64,000 bases of DNA, taken from positions 124,001 to 188,000 of the forward strand of contig NZ_CADIJP010000005.1 of the NCBI RefSeq assembly GCF_902859725.1, in the 5' to 3' direction. This DNA is from Achromobacter mucicolens (GTDB taxonomy: Bacteria; Pseudomonadota; Gammaproteobacteria; Burkholderiales; Burkholderiaceae_B). This document shows positions 50,298 through 60,200 of this stretch, one piece after another. A program made the position numbers and the translations under genes. The notes beneath the pieces are model-generated. The model saw only the letters and a list, made by a program, of their open reading frames with translations, did not search any database and was not told the origin of the DNA. Every line of letters begins with the position of its first letter. The stretch's first letter is position 1.

Positions 50298-51407
50298 TCA
50301 GGGCTTGGTGGGGCTGAGCAGGTCCGACAGCGCGTTGCCCAATTCCTTGACGGCGCCCGCGACCCCTTCCGCGGCGCCTTCGGCGCCCACCCCGATGGCG
50401 TGTCCGAAGCCTTGCGCGACCTGCGCCGCAAAGCCGCGCGTGACCGAGAACTTCGGATTATCCAAGCTTCCCGCCAACGCGAAGTCGAACCGGACCGTGC
50501 CGCTCTTGTCCTTCATGGCCGCAAGCACCGCCTTGCGCGGCAACGAGAACAGGCTGCCGTCGCCGCTGAACTTCAGGTTGTGCAAGGCCACGGCGCCCGA
50601 GGCCTTCAGCTCATGGCGGGCAATCGAGGTCTTCATGTCCAGGTCCATCGAACCGCCCGACAGCGAGCCGGCGCCGTTCTCGGCCAGATAAGGCGCGGCA
50701 TGGCGCACGTCCATGTTGCGCGCCGCGACCGTGATATCGGCATCCGTGCCGCCGATCACCACCTTGCCTCGCGCGCGCACCGTCGACTCGCCATTGCGGT
50801 TGTCCTCGACCTTGCCGGTAAATTCCATGTCGCTGGACGTGCCATCGCCAGGAATGACCACCGGCTGCAGCCGCGCCTGCACGTCCTTGAAGGGAATGCG
50901 ATGCGGCGGCTTGGAGACAGCGCCGTCCAGGTATTCCAGCCGGCCATCGCGCAGAATCAGCTCGGCGACGCGGATCGGCCCGTTGCGGCGTGTCTTGTCA
51001 TCCCCCCCGCCCGCCCGCAGCGCCGCCTGCAGCGCGGGGGATATCTGCATGTCGCCGTCGGGACTGCGCACCACGGCGAAATCGAACCCGTCGATGATGA
51101 TGCGCTTGAACACGGCCTCGCGGCGCAGAAAGGCGGTCCACTCCGGTTCAAGTTCAACGCGCTGGGCGCGCGCGCCGGGCTGGCCGGATGCGCCGGGTAT
51201 GGTGACGTCGGTCAGCACCACCTGCCGCAGGCCGACCTGCACGTTGCCGACCTGGCTGCGGGGCCCCAGAATGCTGGCGATGCGCTGTTCGACCACGCGG
51301 GTGGCGGCCAGCGCCAGCACCGCAAGGACGGCTCCGATCAGAAGCAGTATCGCCAGGGCGGTGCCCCAGCCTGACCGGCCACGCGCGTCGGCTGCTTTCG
51401 AACTCAT
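50298..51407 (-). CDS. DUF748-family membrane-anchored protein
   Basis: 369 residues from the Met at 51407. One N-terminal membrane anchor (LAILLLIGAVLAVLALAATR) is followed by AsmA/DUF748-like beta repeats: EQRIASILGPRSQVGNVQVG, RRNGPIRVAELILRDGRLEY and MEFTGKVEDNRNG. The tail LLSPTKP is short. DUF748 proteins are related to the AsmA/TAM family of bridge-like lipid transporters. It is single and convergent with the alpha/beta hydrolase; 168 bases separate its start from the PIG-L-like gene upstream. The family function is not established. Confidence 0.8.
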   Translation of the reverse strand: MSSKAADARGRSGWGTALAILLLIGAVLAVLALAATRVVEQRIASILGPRSQVGNVQVGLRQVVLTDVTIPGASGQPGARAQRVELEPEWTAFLRREAVFKRIIIDGFDFAVVRSPDGDMQISPALQAALRAGGGDDKTRRNGPIRVAELILRDGRLEYLDGAVSKPPHRIPFKDVQARLQPVVIPGDGTSSDMEFTGKVEDNRNGESTVRARGKVVIGGTDADITVAARNMDVRHAAPYLAENGAGSLSGGSMDLDMKTSIARHELKASGAVALHNLKFSGDGSLFSLPRKAVLAAMKDKSGTVRFDFALAGSLDNPKFSVTRGFAAQVAQGFGHAIGVGAEGAAEGVAGAVKELGNALSDLLSPTKP

Positions 51408-51575
51408 CTTGGTTTCCGAAGTTGTACAAATCACCGGCGCCGCCGGCGCCACACTCCTTGCACCATAGCGAGGCGCGGCGGCCTGCGCAACCTAGAGCAT
51501 CGTCCGGGATGCGCAATCATTCATCAATGCTCGAAAAGGATGAGACGGCGCCTGGCCTCGCCGTCTCGTTGCTCG

Positions 51576-52262
51576 TCAAGCGACCTCACGCCGCCAGGAC
51601 AGGCGCCAGTAGCGTTCGGGACGGGATGGCAAAGTGCCAACCTGCCCCGCCTGCACGTCTGCCGCCAGGCTGTTGCGCGCGGCCAGGGCGCGCTGACGGC
51701 CACGCGTGACGTCGCCCTCGGCGCCGCCGTCGAACGGCGAAGCCAGGATCCGATGGCGCAGCAGACTGGCCAGCCGCTCCTGGACCGCGCCCGGCTCGGC
51801 GTCCGCGACCTCTTCATAGGCGATCCACTCCACGCGCAGAAACAGCGCCCGCGCGGTCAGGCATGCGTCCGACACTTGCAGCTGCGCCGCCCCGCACAAC
51901 CCAAGCGGCATCAGAATCACCCGCGGCCGCAGCGCGGACAGCGCCGATGCCAGGGCGCCCGTCAGCCGCCCAGCCCTGCCGCTGTCCGGGTGCGGGTCTT
52001 CCACCAGATCCATCTGCACGCCGCGCACGCCCAGCAGCGACAGCGCACGCTCGCTGCTGGCCTGGCGGGCAAGGATGGCATCGCGGCCGCTTGCAAGACG
52101 GTCGGCACTGTCCTTGCCGTTGGCGCAACCGGCCGGCAGCGGCTGGCCCGAATACACCGTGAGCACGGTGCTGTCCGGACGCGCCGCCAACAGGCCTGCG
52201 CAGCCGCCGACGGCGTCGTTGAAGCAGGGAGAAACCGCAATCAGTCTGCCTTCCCGGAGCAT
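51576..52262 (-). CDS. PIG-L-family deacetylase homologue lacking metal-binding residues
   Basis: 228 residues, start ATG preceded by GAGGACGCC. The overall order fits PIG-L (LmbE) N-deacetylases: the first strand RLIAVSPCFNDAVGGCAGLL, then DSTVLTVYSGQPLP, ALSLLGVRGVQMDLVEDPHP, and ALRPRVILMPLGLCGAAQLQ with VEWIAYEEV. The normal zinc site needs HPDD/HFDD in the first loop and an H-x-D-H after GLG. Here those positions are C13-F-N15-D16 and GLCGAAQLQVSD (121-132): the His, one Asp and the whole second site are gone. It is 21 bases downstream of the PRC-barrel gene and in the same orientation. Zn-dependent deacetylation is not expected. Confidence 0.7.
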   Translation of the reverse strand: MLREGRLIAVSPCFNDAVGGCAGLLAARPDSTVLTVYSGQPLPAGCANGKDSADRLASGRDAILARQASSERALSLLGVRGVQMDLVEDPHPDSGRAGRLTGALASALSALRPRVILMPLGLCGAAQLQVSDACLTARALFLRVEWIAYEEVADAEPGAVQERLASLLRHRILASPFDGGAEGDVTRGRQRALAARNSLAADVQAGQVGTLPSRPERYWRLSWRREVA

Positions 52263-52283
52263 GGCGTCCTCGTCGGTGGCGGC

Positions 52284-52712
52284 TTACCAATACGGGGGCT
52301 GGTTGTAATACTGATGAATGCCTCTTGCCCAGGTTTCGTCCGCCATGCCGGGCCAATTGTCCTTGTCGAAACCCTCTGCGTTCTTGAGCACCTCCTTGTC
52401 AACGTTCAGCACGAAGCACTTGCGGTCGGTATCCAGCGTCAGCGCGCTCCACGGAATGGCGTACAGCTTGTCGCCAATGCCCAGGATGCCACCGCGCGAC
52501 AGGACGGCATACGCGATGCGCCCGTGCGGCACGTCCAGCATGATTTCCTGGATGCTGCCCAGCGATTCGCCGGCCGGGTTGTACACGTCGTTCCCTTCAA
52601 GGGTGCTGGCCGCCATGATCTGCGGACCAGGACCGCTGGGATCGTTTTTCGGACCGCCCACGATCTTGGTTTCGCTTTGCGCCTGGCCGGCGCCTGTCAA
52701 CGGATGGTTCAT
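52284..52712 (-). CDS. PRC-barrel domain protein
   Basis: 142 residues. The PRC-barrel occupies ~30-110: IMAASTLEGNDVYNPAGESL, GSIQEIMLDVPHGRIAYAVL and GIGDKLYAIPWSALTLD. The N terminus is polar and the C terminus (MADETWARGIHQYYNQPPYW) is aromatic-rich. There is no signal peptide or membrane helix. Proteins of this type are often in general-stress regulons of beta-proteobacteria. It precedes the PIG-L-like gene by 21 bases on the minus strand, and a terminator stands between it and the DUF883 gene upstream, so it starts its own transcript. Confidence 0.88.
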   Translation of the reverse strand: MNHPLTGAGQAQSETKIVGGPKNDPSGPGPQIMAASTLEGNDVYNPAGESLGSIQEIMLDVPHGRIAYAVLSRGGILGIGDKLYAIPWSALTLDTDRKCFVLNVDKEVLKNAEGFDKDNWPGMADETWARGIHQYYNQPPYW

Positions 52713-52869
52713 GGTAAGTCTCCTTCAGTGAAGCGTCTTGCATGGCGAACGGTTCGGCATGCAGGTCACCCTCCACGCAAGCCCTGTGCCACACCGCAGT
52801 GCGGCTTGGCGCCCCGGCCTTGCGCAGACCCGCCCCCGACAAGATGGCAGTTCTTACATGCGGCCCCAC

Positions 52870-52915
52870 AAAAATGCCGGGGCCGGCCCTGCGTGTGTGC
52901 AGGATCGGCCCCGGC
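52870..52915 (-). terminator. Rho-independent terminator downstream of DUF883 gene
   Basis: On the minus strand a long GC stem (GCCGGGGCCG.../...CGGCCCCGGC, with an inner CCTGC/GCAGG pairing and a 6-base loop) is followed by ATTTTTGTG. It ends the transcript that includes the DUF883 gene, 31 bases after its stop. Confidence 0.85.
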
Positions 52916-52946
52916 TGGCGCGTTGGTCGGGCGGCGCGGGTTCGCG

Positions 52947-53288
52947 TCAGCGCCGGTTGCTGCGGTCCGACATCATGCAGATGCCCGCCAGCACGCCCAG
53001 CAGCACGGCGCCTGCGATGCTCTTCCAGGCGTTTTCATGCACGTATTCGTCCGTGGCGTGCGACACCACGCGCGCCCGATCCCAGGCCGCGCGCTCCCAT
53101 CCGCGGGCCTGATCGCGTGCGGCGTCCAGCTGGTGCTTGAGCTTGTCACGGGCGGATTCGATCTCCGATCCGCTATAGCTGGCGGTGCTTCGCAGCAAAT
53201 CCTCGGTGCCTGATATCAGATCGCGCATCGTCCGCGAAGACGAGTCCGAGGTGTGGAACATGTCGCGCAGCCTATCTCGTTTGTTCAT
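52947..53288 (-). CDS. DUF883 (ElaB/YqjD-like) ribosome- or membrane-associated protein
   Basis: 113 residues; the ATG follows CAAAGGAGTACAC. A long amphipathic helix (LRSTASYSGSEIESARDKLK, HQLDAARDQARGWERA) ends in one C-terminal membrane helix (SIAGAVLLGVLAGICMM) and a basic tail, DRSNRR. This is the plan of E. coli ElaB/YqjD, inner-membrane proteins that associate with ribosomes in stationary phase. It lies between the small Pro-rich gene (90 bases upstream) and a terminator, all on the minus strand. Confidence 0.88.
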   Translation of the reverse strand: MNKRDRLRDMFHTSDSSSRTMRDLISGTEDLLRSTASYSGSEIESARDKLKHQLDAARDQARGWERAAWDRARVVSHATDEYVHENAWKSIAGAVLLGVLAGICMMSDRSNRR

Positions 53289-53378
53289 GTGTACTCCTTT
53301 GAAAAATTGCGGATCGCTCCCCCCGCGGCACGGCGCACGCGAGGCGCGGCCCGCAAACCGCAAGCCGTGCGGGACCGG

Positions 53379-53579
53379 TCACAGCCGGTCAATGCCCGGC
53401 GTCTGCTGGGGGTCGACCCCCGGCATGGGATTGGGAATGCTGTCCGGAGGCCAGTGCCCCTTCTCATCCTTGTCCGCGCCGGGCGCGTCGGGCTGGGGTT
53501 GTTCGGCTGGCGCCTGGTCCGGGGTCTTCTGTCCGCCCTGTCCGGGCGGTGGGGAACGCGTCCCCTCGGTGTTTGCCAT
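53379..53579 (-). CDS. Small Pro/Gln/Asp-rich hypothetical protein
   Basis: 66 residues, preceded by CAGGAGCACATC, a good ribosome-binding site. It is nearly all Pro, Gly, Gln, Asp and Lys (MANTEGTRSPPPGQGGQKTP), with no hydrophobic segment, and is probably disordered. No family is recognised. It follows the TPP enzyme by 39 bases and precedes the DUF883 gene by 90, so it could be on either transcript. Its good ribosome-binding site and position argue for a real gene. Confidence 0.65.
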   Translation of the reverse strand: MANTEGTRSPPPGQGGQKTPDQAPAEQPQPDAPGADKDEKGHWPPDSIPNPMPGVDPQQTPGIDRL

Positions 53580-53618
53580 GATGTGCTCCTGAAGTGAAAA
53601 GACTGATGCAATTGCCAG

Positions 53619-55391
53619 TCAACTTGCCCACCATTGCTTGATCGTCGCGCGCAGCGCCGCGCCGCCCGTGGCGGCATCTTCCTGGCGCAGGGCCTTGAAG
53701 TACGCGCCGATCTGCTTGGCCGGGATGTGGGGCGGCAACGGAGGCATCTCGGGATCAGTCACCATCTCCAGCACGACGGGCCGTCCCGCCGCCAGGGCGC
53801 GGTCCCACGCCGGCCCGACATCGTCGGGACTGTCCACCCGGATGCCCTCCAGGCCCAGCATCCGGCCATATTCCGCGTAAGAAAACTTGGGCAACCACTG
53901 CGAGTCCGGAAAGCGCGGGTCCCCGCCCATCACTCGCTGTTCCCACGTCACCAGGTTCAAATCGCCGTTGTTCAGCACCATGACGATCAGGGTGGGATTG
54001 CTCCAGTCCTGCCACCGGTGGGCAATGGTGATGAGCTCGTTGATGCCCAGCATCTGCATCGCGCCGTCGCCCACCAGGGCGATGACAGGCCGATCCGGGT
54101 AGGCAAGCTTTGCCGCCACCGCATAGGGCACGCCGCAACCCATCGTGGCCAGGCCGCCCGACACCGAACCCATCATGCCGGCCTGAATGTCGACGTTACG
54201 CGCATACCAGTTGGCGGCCGAGCCCGAGTCGCAGGTCAGGATGGTCCGCGCAGGCAAGCGCTTGGATAGCTCCAGGAACGGGCGCTGAGGATTGATCGGC
54301 TTGGCATCGACCATCGCACGGGCATGCACCGTTTCGCGCCAGGCGGAAACCTGCTTCTCGATACGCTCGCGCCAGCGCCGCGTTTTCTTGGGTTCCAGCA
54401 GCGGTATCAATGCTTCCAACGTCAACCGGCTGTCGCCCACCAGCCCGATTTCCACGGGATAGCGCAGGCTGAGCTTGCGTCCGTCGCGGTCGATCTGCAC
54501 GGCGCGCGCCTGGCCTTCCTGCGGCAGGAATTCCGCATACGGGAACGAGGTGCCCACCATCAGCAGCGTGTCGCACTCGTTCATCATGTCCCAGCTTGGC
54601 TGCGTGCCAAGCAGTCCGATGGCGCCCGTCACGAACGGCAGGCTGTCCGGCAGCACTGCCTTGCCCAGCAACGCCTTGGCCACGCCCGCGCCCAGCAGTT
54701 CGGCGACTTGGCTGACCTGTTCGCCTGCCTGCAGTGCGCCCGCGCCCACCAGGATGGCCACCTTCTCGCCGCGGTTCAGGATGTCGGCGGCGTTGCGCAG
54801 CGCGTCAGGACCGGGCACGGCAGCGTGGGACGTCACGCCGATGCCGGTGTGCACCGTGCCATGCTCACGGCGCGGCGCCGGCACGGCCGGCAAGTCCTGC
54901 ACGTCGTTGGGAAAGATGACGCACGTTACGCTGCGCCGCTCCAGGGCAATGCGCATGGCGCGGTCCACCATATGGCGCGCCTGCTCCGCCGTCGTCGCCA
55001 TCTGCACGTAATCGTGCGCGACGTCCTTGAACAGGCTGATCAAGTCCACTTCCTGCTGGTAGTCGCCGCCCAGTGCGCTGCGGGCCTGCTGGCCCACCAG
55101 CGCCACGACCGGCTGATGATCCAGTTTGGCGTCATACAGACCATTGAGCAGATGGATGGCGCCGGGCCCCGACGTCGCCAGGCATACCCCGACCTGCCCC
55201 GTGAACTTGGCATGGGCGCACGCCATGAAAGCGGCGCTTTCTTCGTGCCGGGCTTGTATGAATTCCAACGGCTCCTGCGTGCGGCCAAAGGCGCCGATGA
55301 GCCCATTGATGCCGTCGCCGGGATACCCGTACACCTTGCGCACGCCCCACTGCGACAGCCGCTTCAACACGAAGTCCGACACTGTTTCCAT
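53619..55391 (-). CDS. Thiamine-pyrophosphate enzyme, PoxB (pyruvate oxidase)-like
   Basis: 590 residues from the ATG at 55391, which has GGAG six bases upstream; upstream in-frame Mets give an unlikely leader. Three TPP-enzyme domains are visible: N-terminal PYR (KRLSQWGVRKVYGYPGDGIN, with the activating Glu of QARHEESAAFMACAH), the central domain (ILVGAGALQAGEQVSQVAEL) and C-terminal PP (VIALVGDGAMQMLGINELIT with GDG and LNNGDLNLVTWEQRV). The start and the LNNGD segment fit PoxB-like or acetolactate-type oxidases used for overflow and stress metabolism. The C terminus lacks a clear PoxB membrane helix, so quinone-linked oxidase activity is uncertain. Confidence 0.85.
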   Translation of the reverse strand: METVSDFVLKRLSQWGVRKVYGYPGDGINGLIGAFGRTQEPLEFIQARHEESAAFMACAHAKFTGQVGVCLATSGPGAIHLLNGLYDAKLDHQPVVALVGQQARSALGGDYQQEVDLISLFKDVAHDYVQMATTAEQARHMVDRAMRIALERRSVTCVIFPNDVQDLPAVPAPRREHGTVHTGIGVTSHAAVPGPDALRNAADILNRGEKVAILVGAGALQAGEQVSQVAELLGAGVAKALLGKAVLPDSLPFVTGAIGLLGTQPSWDMMNECDTLLMVGTSFPYAEFLPQEGQARAVQIDRDGRKLSLRYPVEIGLVGDSRLTLEALIPLLEPKKTRRWRERIEKQVSAWRETVHARAMVDAKPINPQRPFLELSKRLPARTILTCDSGSAANWYARNVDIQAGMMGSVSGGLATMGCGVPYAVAAKLAYPDRPVIALVGDGAMQMLGINELITIAHRWQDWSNPTLIVMVLNNGDLNLVTWEQRVMGGDPRFPDSQWLPKFSYAEYGRMLGLEGIRVDSPDDVGPAWDRALAAGRPVVLEMVTDPEMPPLPPHIPAKQIGAYFKALRQEDAATGGAALRATIKQWWAS

Positions 55392-55630
55392 ACGTTTCTC
55401 CATGCGGTCATCGTTGAAAGCGTCTCCTTGCAGCAACCGCCGTTCCTGCCCCTGATTGGAATTTGGGCGTGGGCGCACAGATAAAAATTACAAACCGGCC
55501 GCAGCGGTGCCCGGCATGCATCGTCATTCCATCATTTGGATGACGCGCATTTGTGCTGCATTGCGCAATTTTTCTCGTGCCGGCGGTTTTGGGCACACGG
55601 CTTGCGTAAGGGAGGGCCTCGGCGTAATCG

Positions 55631-55656
55631 CGATCGAGTTGCATCTATCTCGATCG
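55631..55656. promoter_or_regulatory. Inverted repeat just upstream of glgA
   Basis: CGATCGAG and CTCGATCG are perfect 8-base arms 10 bases apart, 20 bases before the glgA start. The position, overlapping the ribosome-binding region, suits a repressor operator or a translation-inhibiting hairpin for the glycogen operon. The rest of the 285-base interval (55392-55676) shows no other clear signal. Confidence 0.45.
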
Positions 55657-55676
55657 GCCTATCAACTGGAGCAAGC

Positions 55677-57245
55677 ATGGCGAAGACAAGAACCCTGATT
55701 GTGGCGGGAGAAGCTTTTCCGCTGGCCAAAACGGGCGGACTGGGAGATGCCATTACCGGCATGGCCCGCGCGTTGATGGAGGCGCGAATGCCTCTGAGCG
55801 TGCTGCTGCCTGCCTATCGGGGCGTGCGCGCCAAGCTGAACCGCGTGCGCGAAGTGGCCACGCTTGAGGACCTGCCCGGCGGCCCGGCCGTCCTGCTGGA
55901 AGGCAAATGCCCCCAATCCGGCATCGACTACTTGGTGCTTGAGAACGATGCCCTGTACGACCGTGGCGGCCTCTACGCTGACGAAAATGGGCGCGAGCAC
56001 CCCGACAACGGCATGCGCTATGCAGCGCTTGCGCACGCCGCCGTGCGCGTGGCGGCGGGATTGCCGGGCGTTGCACGCCCCACGCTGGTGCACGCGCACG
56101 ACTGGCATGCCGGCCTGGTGCCGCTGCTGCTGCGCGCGGCCGACCTGCGCGACGTGAAAAGCGTGATGACCATTCACAACCTGGCGTTCCAGGGGCTGTT
56201 CCCGATGGCATGCGCCGACGAATTTGGCGTGCCCGAATGGGCCCGCACCGACGATGGCGCCCAGGCTTGGGGGCAACTCAACTTCCTGAAGGCAGGCATC
56301 CGCTACGCGGACCGCGTCACCACGGTCAGCCACACCTACGCCCGCGAAATCATGACGCCGGAATTCGGTTGCGGCCTGGACGCGCTGCTGCGCAGCCGCG
56401 CGGACGACCTGCTGCCGATCCCGAACGGCATCGACGACGTGCTGTGGAACCCCGCCCACGATCCGTACCTGCGCAGCCATCGCTATTCGGTGCGCGACCT
56501 CACCAACAAGATTCATTGCAAGGCGGCGTTGCAACGCGAGTTCGGCTTGCGCCCGGACCTGGGCGCGACGGTGATGGGAATGGGCAACCGCCTGACGGAA
56601 CAGAAGATGGCGGACGTAGCGGTGCACGCGCTGCCCGACGCGCTGGACCGTCACCCCAATCTGCAGATTGCCATTCTGGGTCAGGGCGATCACCGGCTGG
56701 AAGAAGCCTTGCAGGACATCGCGCGCCGCTACCCGGGACGCTGCGCCACCCATATCGGCTACGACGAGGGCATCGCCCACCGTCTGCACGCCGGCTCCGA
56801 CATCCTGCTGCATGCCAGCCGCTTCGAGCCCTTCGGCCTGACGCCGCTGTATGCGATGCGCTACGGCACCTTGCCGATCGGCTCGCGGGTGGGCGGCATG
56901 GCCGATACGATCCAGGATCCCGGTCCGCGCGCCCCGCTGTCGGCCATGGCATCGGCCACCGGCCTGCTCTTTGAAGGCGACTCGCCGCAGGCCATGAGCG
57001 CCGCGATCGACCGCGCCATCGATCTGCGCGGCCACGGCATTCTCTGGCGGCTGATGCAGCGCAACGCGATGAACAGCGATTTCGGCTGGCGCGCCGCGGT
57101 CAGCCTGTACGCCCGCCTGTACCGGTCGCTGGTCGAGCCCGAATACCGCGACGCCGCGCCCGCCTCGGCCGCTCAACCCGCTGACGTTGCCGCCGTCAGC
57201 CGCCGCCAGCCGCGAGCGGGCGGCGCGATGCCAGCCGCCATCTAA
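55677..57245 (+). CDS. glgA: Glycogen synthase GlgA
   Basis: 522 residues; ATG after CTGGAGCAAGC. GT5-family GT-B fold. The nucleotide-sugar loop is EAFPLAKTGGLGDAITGMAR with K18; the substrate loops are VHAHDWHAGLVPLLL, MTIHNLAFQG and TVSHTYAREIMTPEFG. The C-terminal Rossmann domain has IPNGIDDVLWNP, GMGNRLTEQKMADV and the EX7E-like region HASRFEPFGLTPLYAMRYG, followed by TRVGG-type SRVGGMADTIQD. It extends alpha-1,4-glucan from ADP-glucose. It is the first gene of the glgA-glgE-treS/pep2-glgB operon; GlgE follows 12 bases after the stop. The C-terminal 30 residues are Ala/Pro-rich and not conserved. Confidence 0.95.
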   Translation: MAKTRTLIVAGEAFPLAKTGGLGDAITGMARALMEARMPLSVLLPAYRGVRAKLNRVREVATLEDLPGGPAVLLEGKCPQSGIDYLVLENDALYDRGGLYADENGREHPDNGMRYAALAHAAVRVAAGLPGVARPTLVHAHDWHAGLVPLLLRAADLRDVKSVMTIHNLAFQGLFPMACADEFGVPEWARTDDGAQAWGQLNFLKAGIRYADRVTTVSHTYAREIMTPEFGCGLDALLRSRADDLLPIPNGIDDVLWNPAHDPYLRSHRYSVRDLTNKIHCKAALQREFGLRPDLGATVMGMGNRLTEQKMADVAVHALPDALDRHPNLQIAILGQGDHRLEEALQDIARRYPGRCATHIGYDEGIAHRLHAGSDILLHASRFEPFGLTPLYAMRYGTLPIGSRVGGMADTIQDPGPRAPLSAMASATGLLFEGDSPQAMSAAIDRAIDLRGHGILWRLMQRNAMNSDFGWRAAVSLYARLYRSLVEPEYRDAAPASAAQPADVAAVSRRQPRAGGAMPAAI

Positions 57246-57257
57246 GGAGCCAGCCCG

Positions 57258-60200
57258 GTGCCCCCTTCCACCGTCTCCGCGCCGTCACGCGCCCCGCTAC
57301 GTCTTTATCACGCCCGTGCTGGCCTGCCGGAGGGCCGATCCGACCTCCAGGCCCTGTGCCAACGCCTCGCGCAACGCGGGTTCAATGCCGTGCTGGCGCC
57401 GGCGCCGTGGTTGACCGGGCCAGAACCCGGCTCGAATGCCGCGCACGACGCGGACACCGCGCGGGTGGACGGCAAGGATATGCCGATCACCCAGTGGTAC
57501 ACCCAGGTCGCGGCGCAGTTGTCGGCCCACGGGTTGTCGCTGTTCATCGACATAATCCTGGACCGCAGTGCGCGCCATGCGGTGGCTACCACCGCCGAAC
57601 CCGGGTGGTATCGGTCGCTGCATGAAGAACCCGCGCGCGATCCGCGTCTGACGCCGGAGGAGCGCGGGGTGCTGCACCTGCCCGAAGGCCACCTGCCGCC
57701 CGGGTTTCTGCCGGCGTGGACGGCGCGTCTGCTCGGCTGGACCCGCAGCGGGGTCAAGGGCCTGGTGTTCCAGGCGCCTCACCGGCTGCCGGCAGAGGCG
57801 TGGCGGGAACTGGGCGCCGCGTTGCGCGCGCAGAATCCGGATGTGCGCCTGTTGGCCTGGACACCCGGCCTGTCGCCCGCCGACCTGGCGGGCCTGCGGG
57901 ACGCGGCGTTCGACGCCGCGTTTTCTTCCCTGCCCTGGTGGGACTTCAAGTCGTCGTGGCTGGCGGAAGAGGACGCGCGCCTGCGCGCCATTGGCGAAGT
58001 CATTGCGGCACCGCCGCAATCCGCCGCCCAGTCGCCCTCCGAGTACGGCCGAAGCGCGCTCTGGAGCGCGGCGGTGTCGGGCGATGGGCTCATGTTGACG
58101 GACGAGGATGACCATTGCCTGCCGGACGTGCAAGCCGTCAACGCCTGGTTCGACGGCGCACGCCTGAAGGGTCCCCTGTGCCTGCTGGGCGGCCGGGACG
58201 GCAGTTGCACCGTGCTACTGCGCGACGCGGGCGATGGCGCGACACTGGCGCTTGCGGTCAATCCCTCGCCCACGCAGCACGCGGGCGTGGATTGGGATGC
58301 GCTGGCGCCGATGTTGCCCCCGGCCGATCTCGTCCCCTTCACGCCGCCGGCAGGCTTGCAGAGGCAGGCCGATGCCCTGGCCGCGGGCGACTGCGCGCTG
58401 CTGATGCTCCAGTCCACCCAGCCTGTCCGCGATGCCGTGCGTCACCACCGGACCCGCGCCGACGACCTGGCCAACCAGCGCGTCGCGCTGGAGAACATCA
58501 GCCCCGCCGTCGATGGCGGCCTCTATCCGGTCAAGACCATCCCGCACGCGCGCATCGCCGTGCAGGCCGACATCTTCATGGACGGGCACGACCAACTTGC
58601 CGCCGAGGTGCGCTGGCGGGCCAAGGACGAGGCGCGCTGGCACACCGTACCGATGACGCGCGGCCTGAACGACCGGTGGGAAGGCGCATTCCGGCCTCGC
58701 CGCATCGGGGCCCATGAATTCGTCGTGGCCGCCTGGTTCGACGCCTGGCATACGTTCACCCATGACATCGAGGTCAAGCACCAGGCGGGCCGCGACATCA
58801 GCCTGGAGATCCACGAAGGCCTCGCACTGCTGCGCGATGCCCTGGCCCGCGCCGAAGCCGGCTCGCCCGCCGGCGCGGACGCCGAGCCGGTACGCCGTGC
58901 GCTGGCGGCCTTCGCGGACGCCGACCTGGCCCATCCGGTCCCGCCGACGCAAGAAGAGGTCGGCGTGCTGCTGGACCCGGCGTTGACGCACGCCATGCAC
59001 GCGCTTGACGACCACCCATTCGAAGCGGTCACCGCCACGGCCTACCCGGTCTGGGTGGACCGCAGCCAGGCCGTCCATTCCAGCTGGTATGAACTTTTCC
59101 CGCGGTCGCAGGCGGCCGAGCCCGGGCGCCACGGCACGTTCGACGATGTGGTCGCGCGGCTGCCGGACATCCGCGAAATGGGCTTTGACGTGCTGTACAT
59201 GCCGCCCATCCACCCAATCGGCCAGCGCAACCGCAAAGGCCGCAACAACAGCCTGCGCGCCGAGCCCGGCGACGTAGGCAGTCCCTACGCCATCGGGGCG
59301 CAGAGCGGCGGCCACGACGCCATCGAACCCGCGCTGGGCACCCTGTCCGACTTCCTGAATCTGGTGGATGCGGCGGCCCAGCAAGGCATGGAGATCGCGC
59401 TGGACTTCGCGATCCAGTGTTCGCCTGACCATCCGTGGCTGACGCAGCATCCGGACTGGTTCTCGTGGCGGCCGGACGGGTCGATGCGTTACGCCGAGAA
59501 TCCGCCGAAAAAGTACGAGGACATCGTCAACGTGTCCTTCTACGGCGGCCAGAACCGCCGCGGCCGCAAGCTTGGCTTGTGGCGCGCGCTGCGCGACGTG
59601 GTGCTGTTCTGGGTGAACCACGGCGTGCGCATCTTTCGCGTGGACAATCCCCACACCAAGCCCCTGCCGTTCTGGCAGTGGCTGATCTGCGAAGTCCACG
59701 CGCAGCATCCGGACGTGATCTTCCTGTCCGAGGCCTTCACGCGCCCCAAGATGATGTACCGGCTGGCCAAGATCGGCTTCACGCAGTCGTACACGTACTT
59801 CACGTGGCGCAACGAGCGCGCCGAGCTGGAAGCCTACCTGCAGGAGATCTCGTCGCCGCCCGCGGCCGACTTCTTCCGCCCGCACTTCTTTGTGAACACC
59901 CCGGACATCAACCCATTCTTCCTGCAGACCTCGGGACGCCCGGGCTTTCTGATCCGCTCGGCGCTGGCCGCGTTGGGCTCGGGACTGTGGGGCGTGTACA
60001 GCGGGTTTGAACTCTGCGAAGGCGCGCCGCTGCCGGGCAAGGAAGAGTACCTGGACTCCGAGAAGTACGAATTGCGCCAGCGCGACTGGCACGCCCCGGG
60101 CAACATCCGGGCCGAGATCACGCGACTGAACCAGATCCGGCGCGCCAACCCGGCGTTGCAGACGCATCGCGGCCTGACGCTGGCGGCCAGCAGCAACAAC

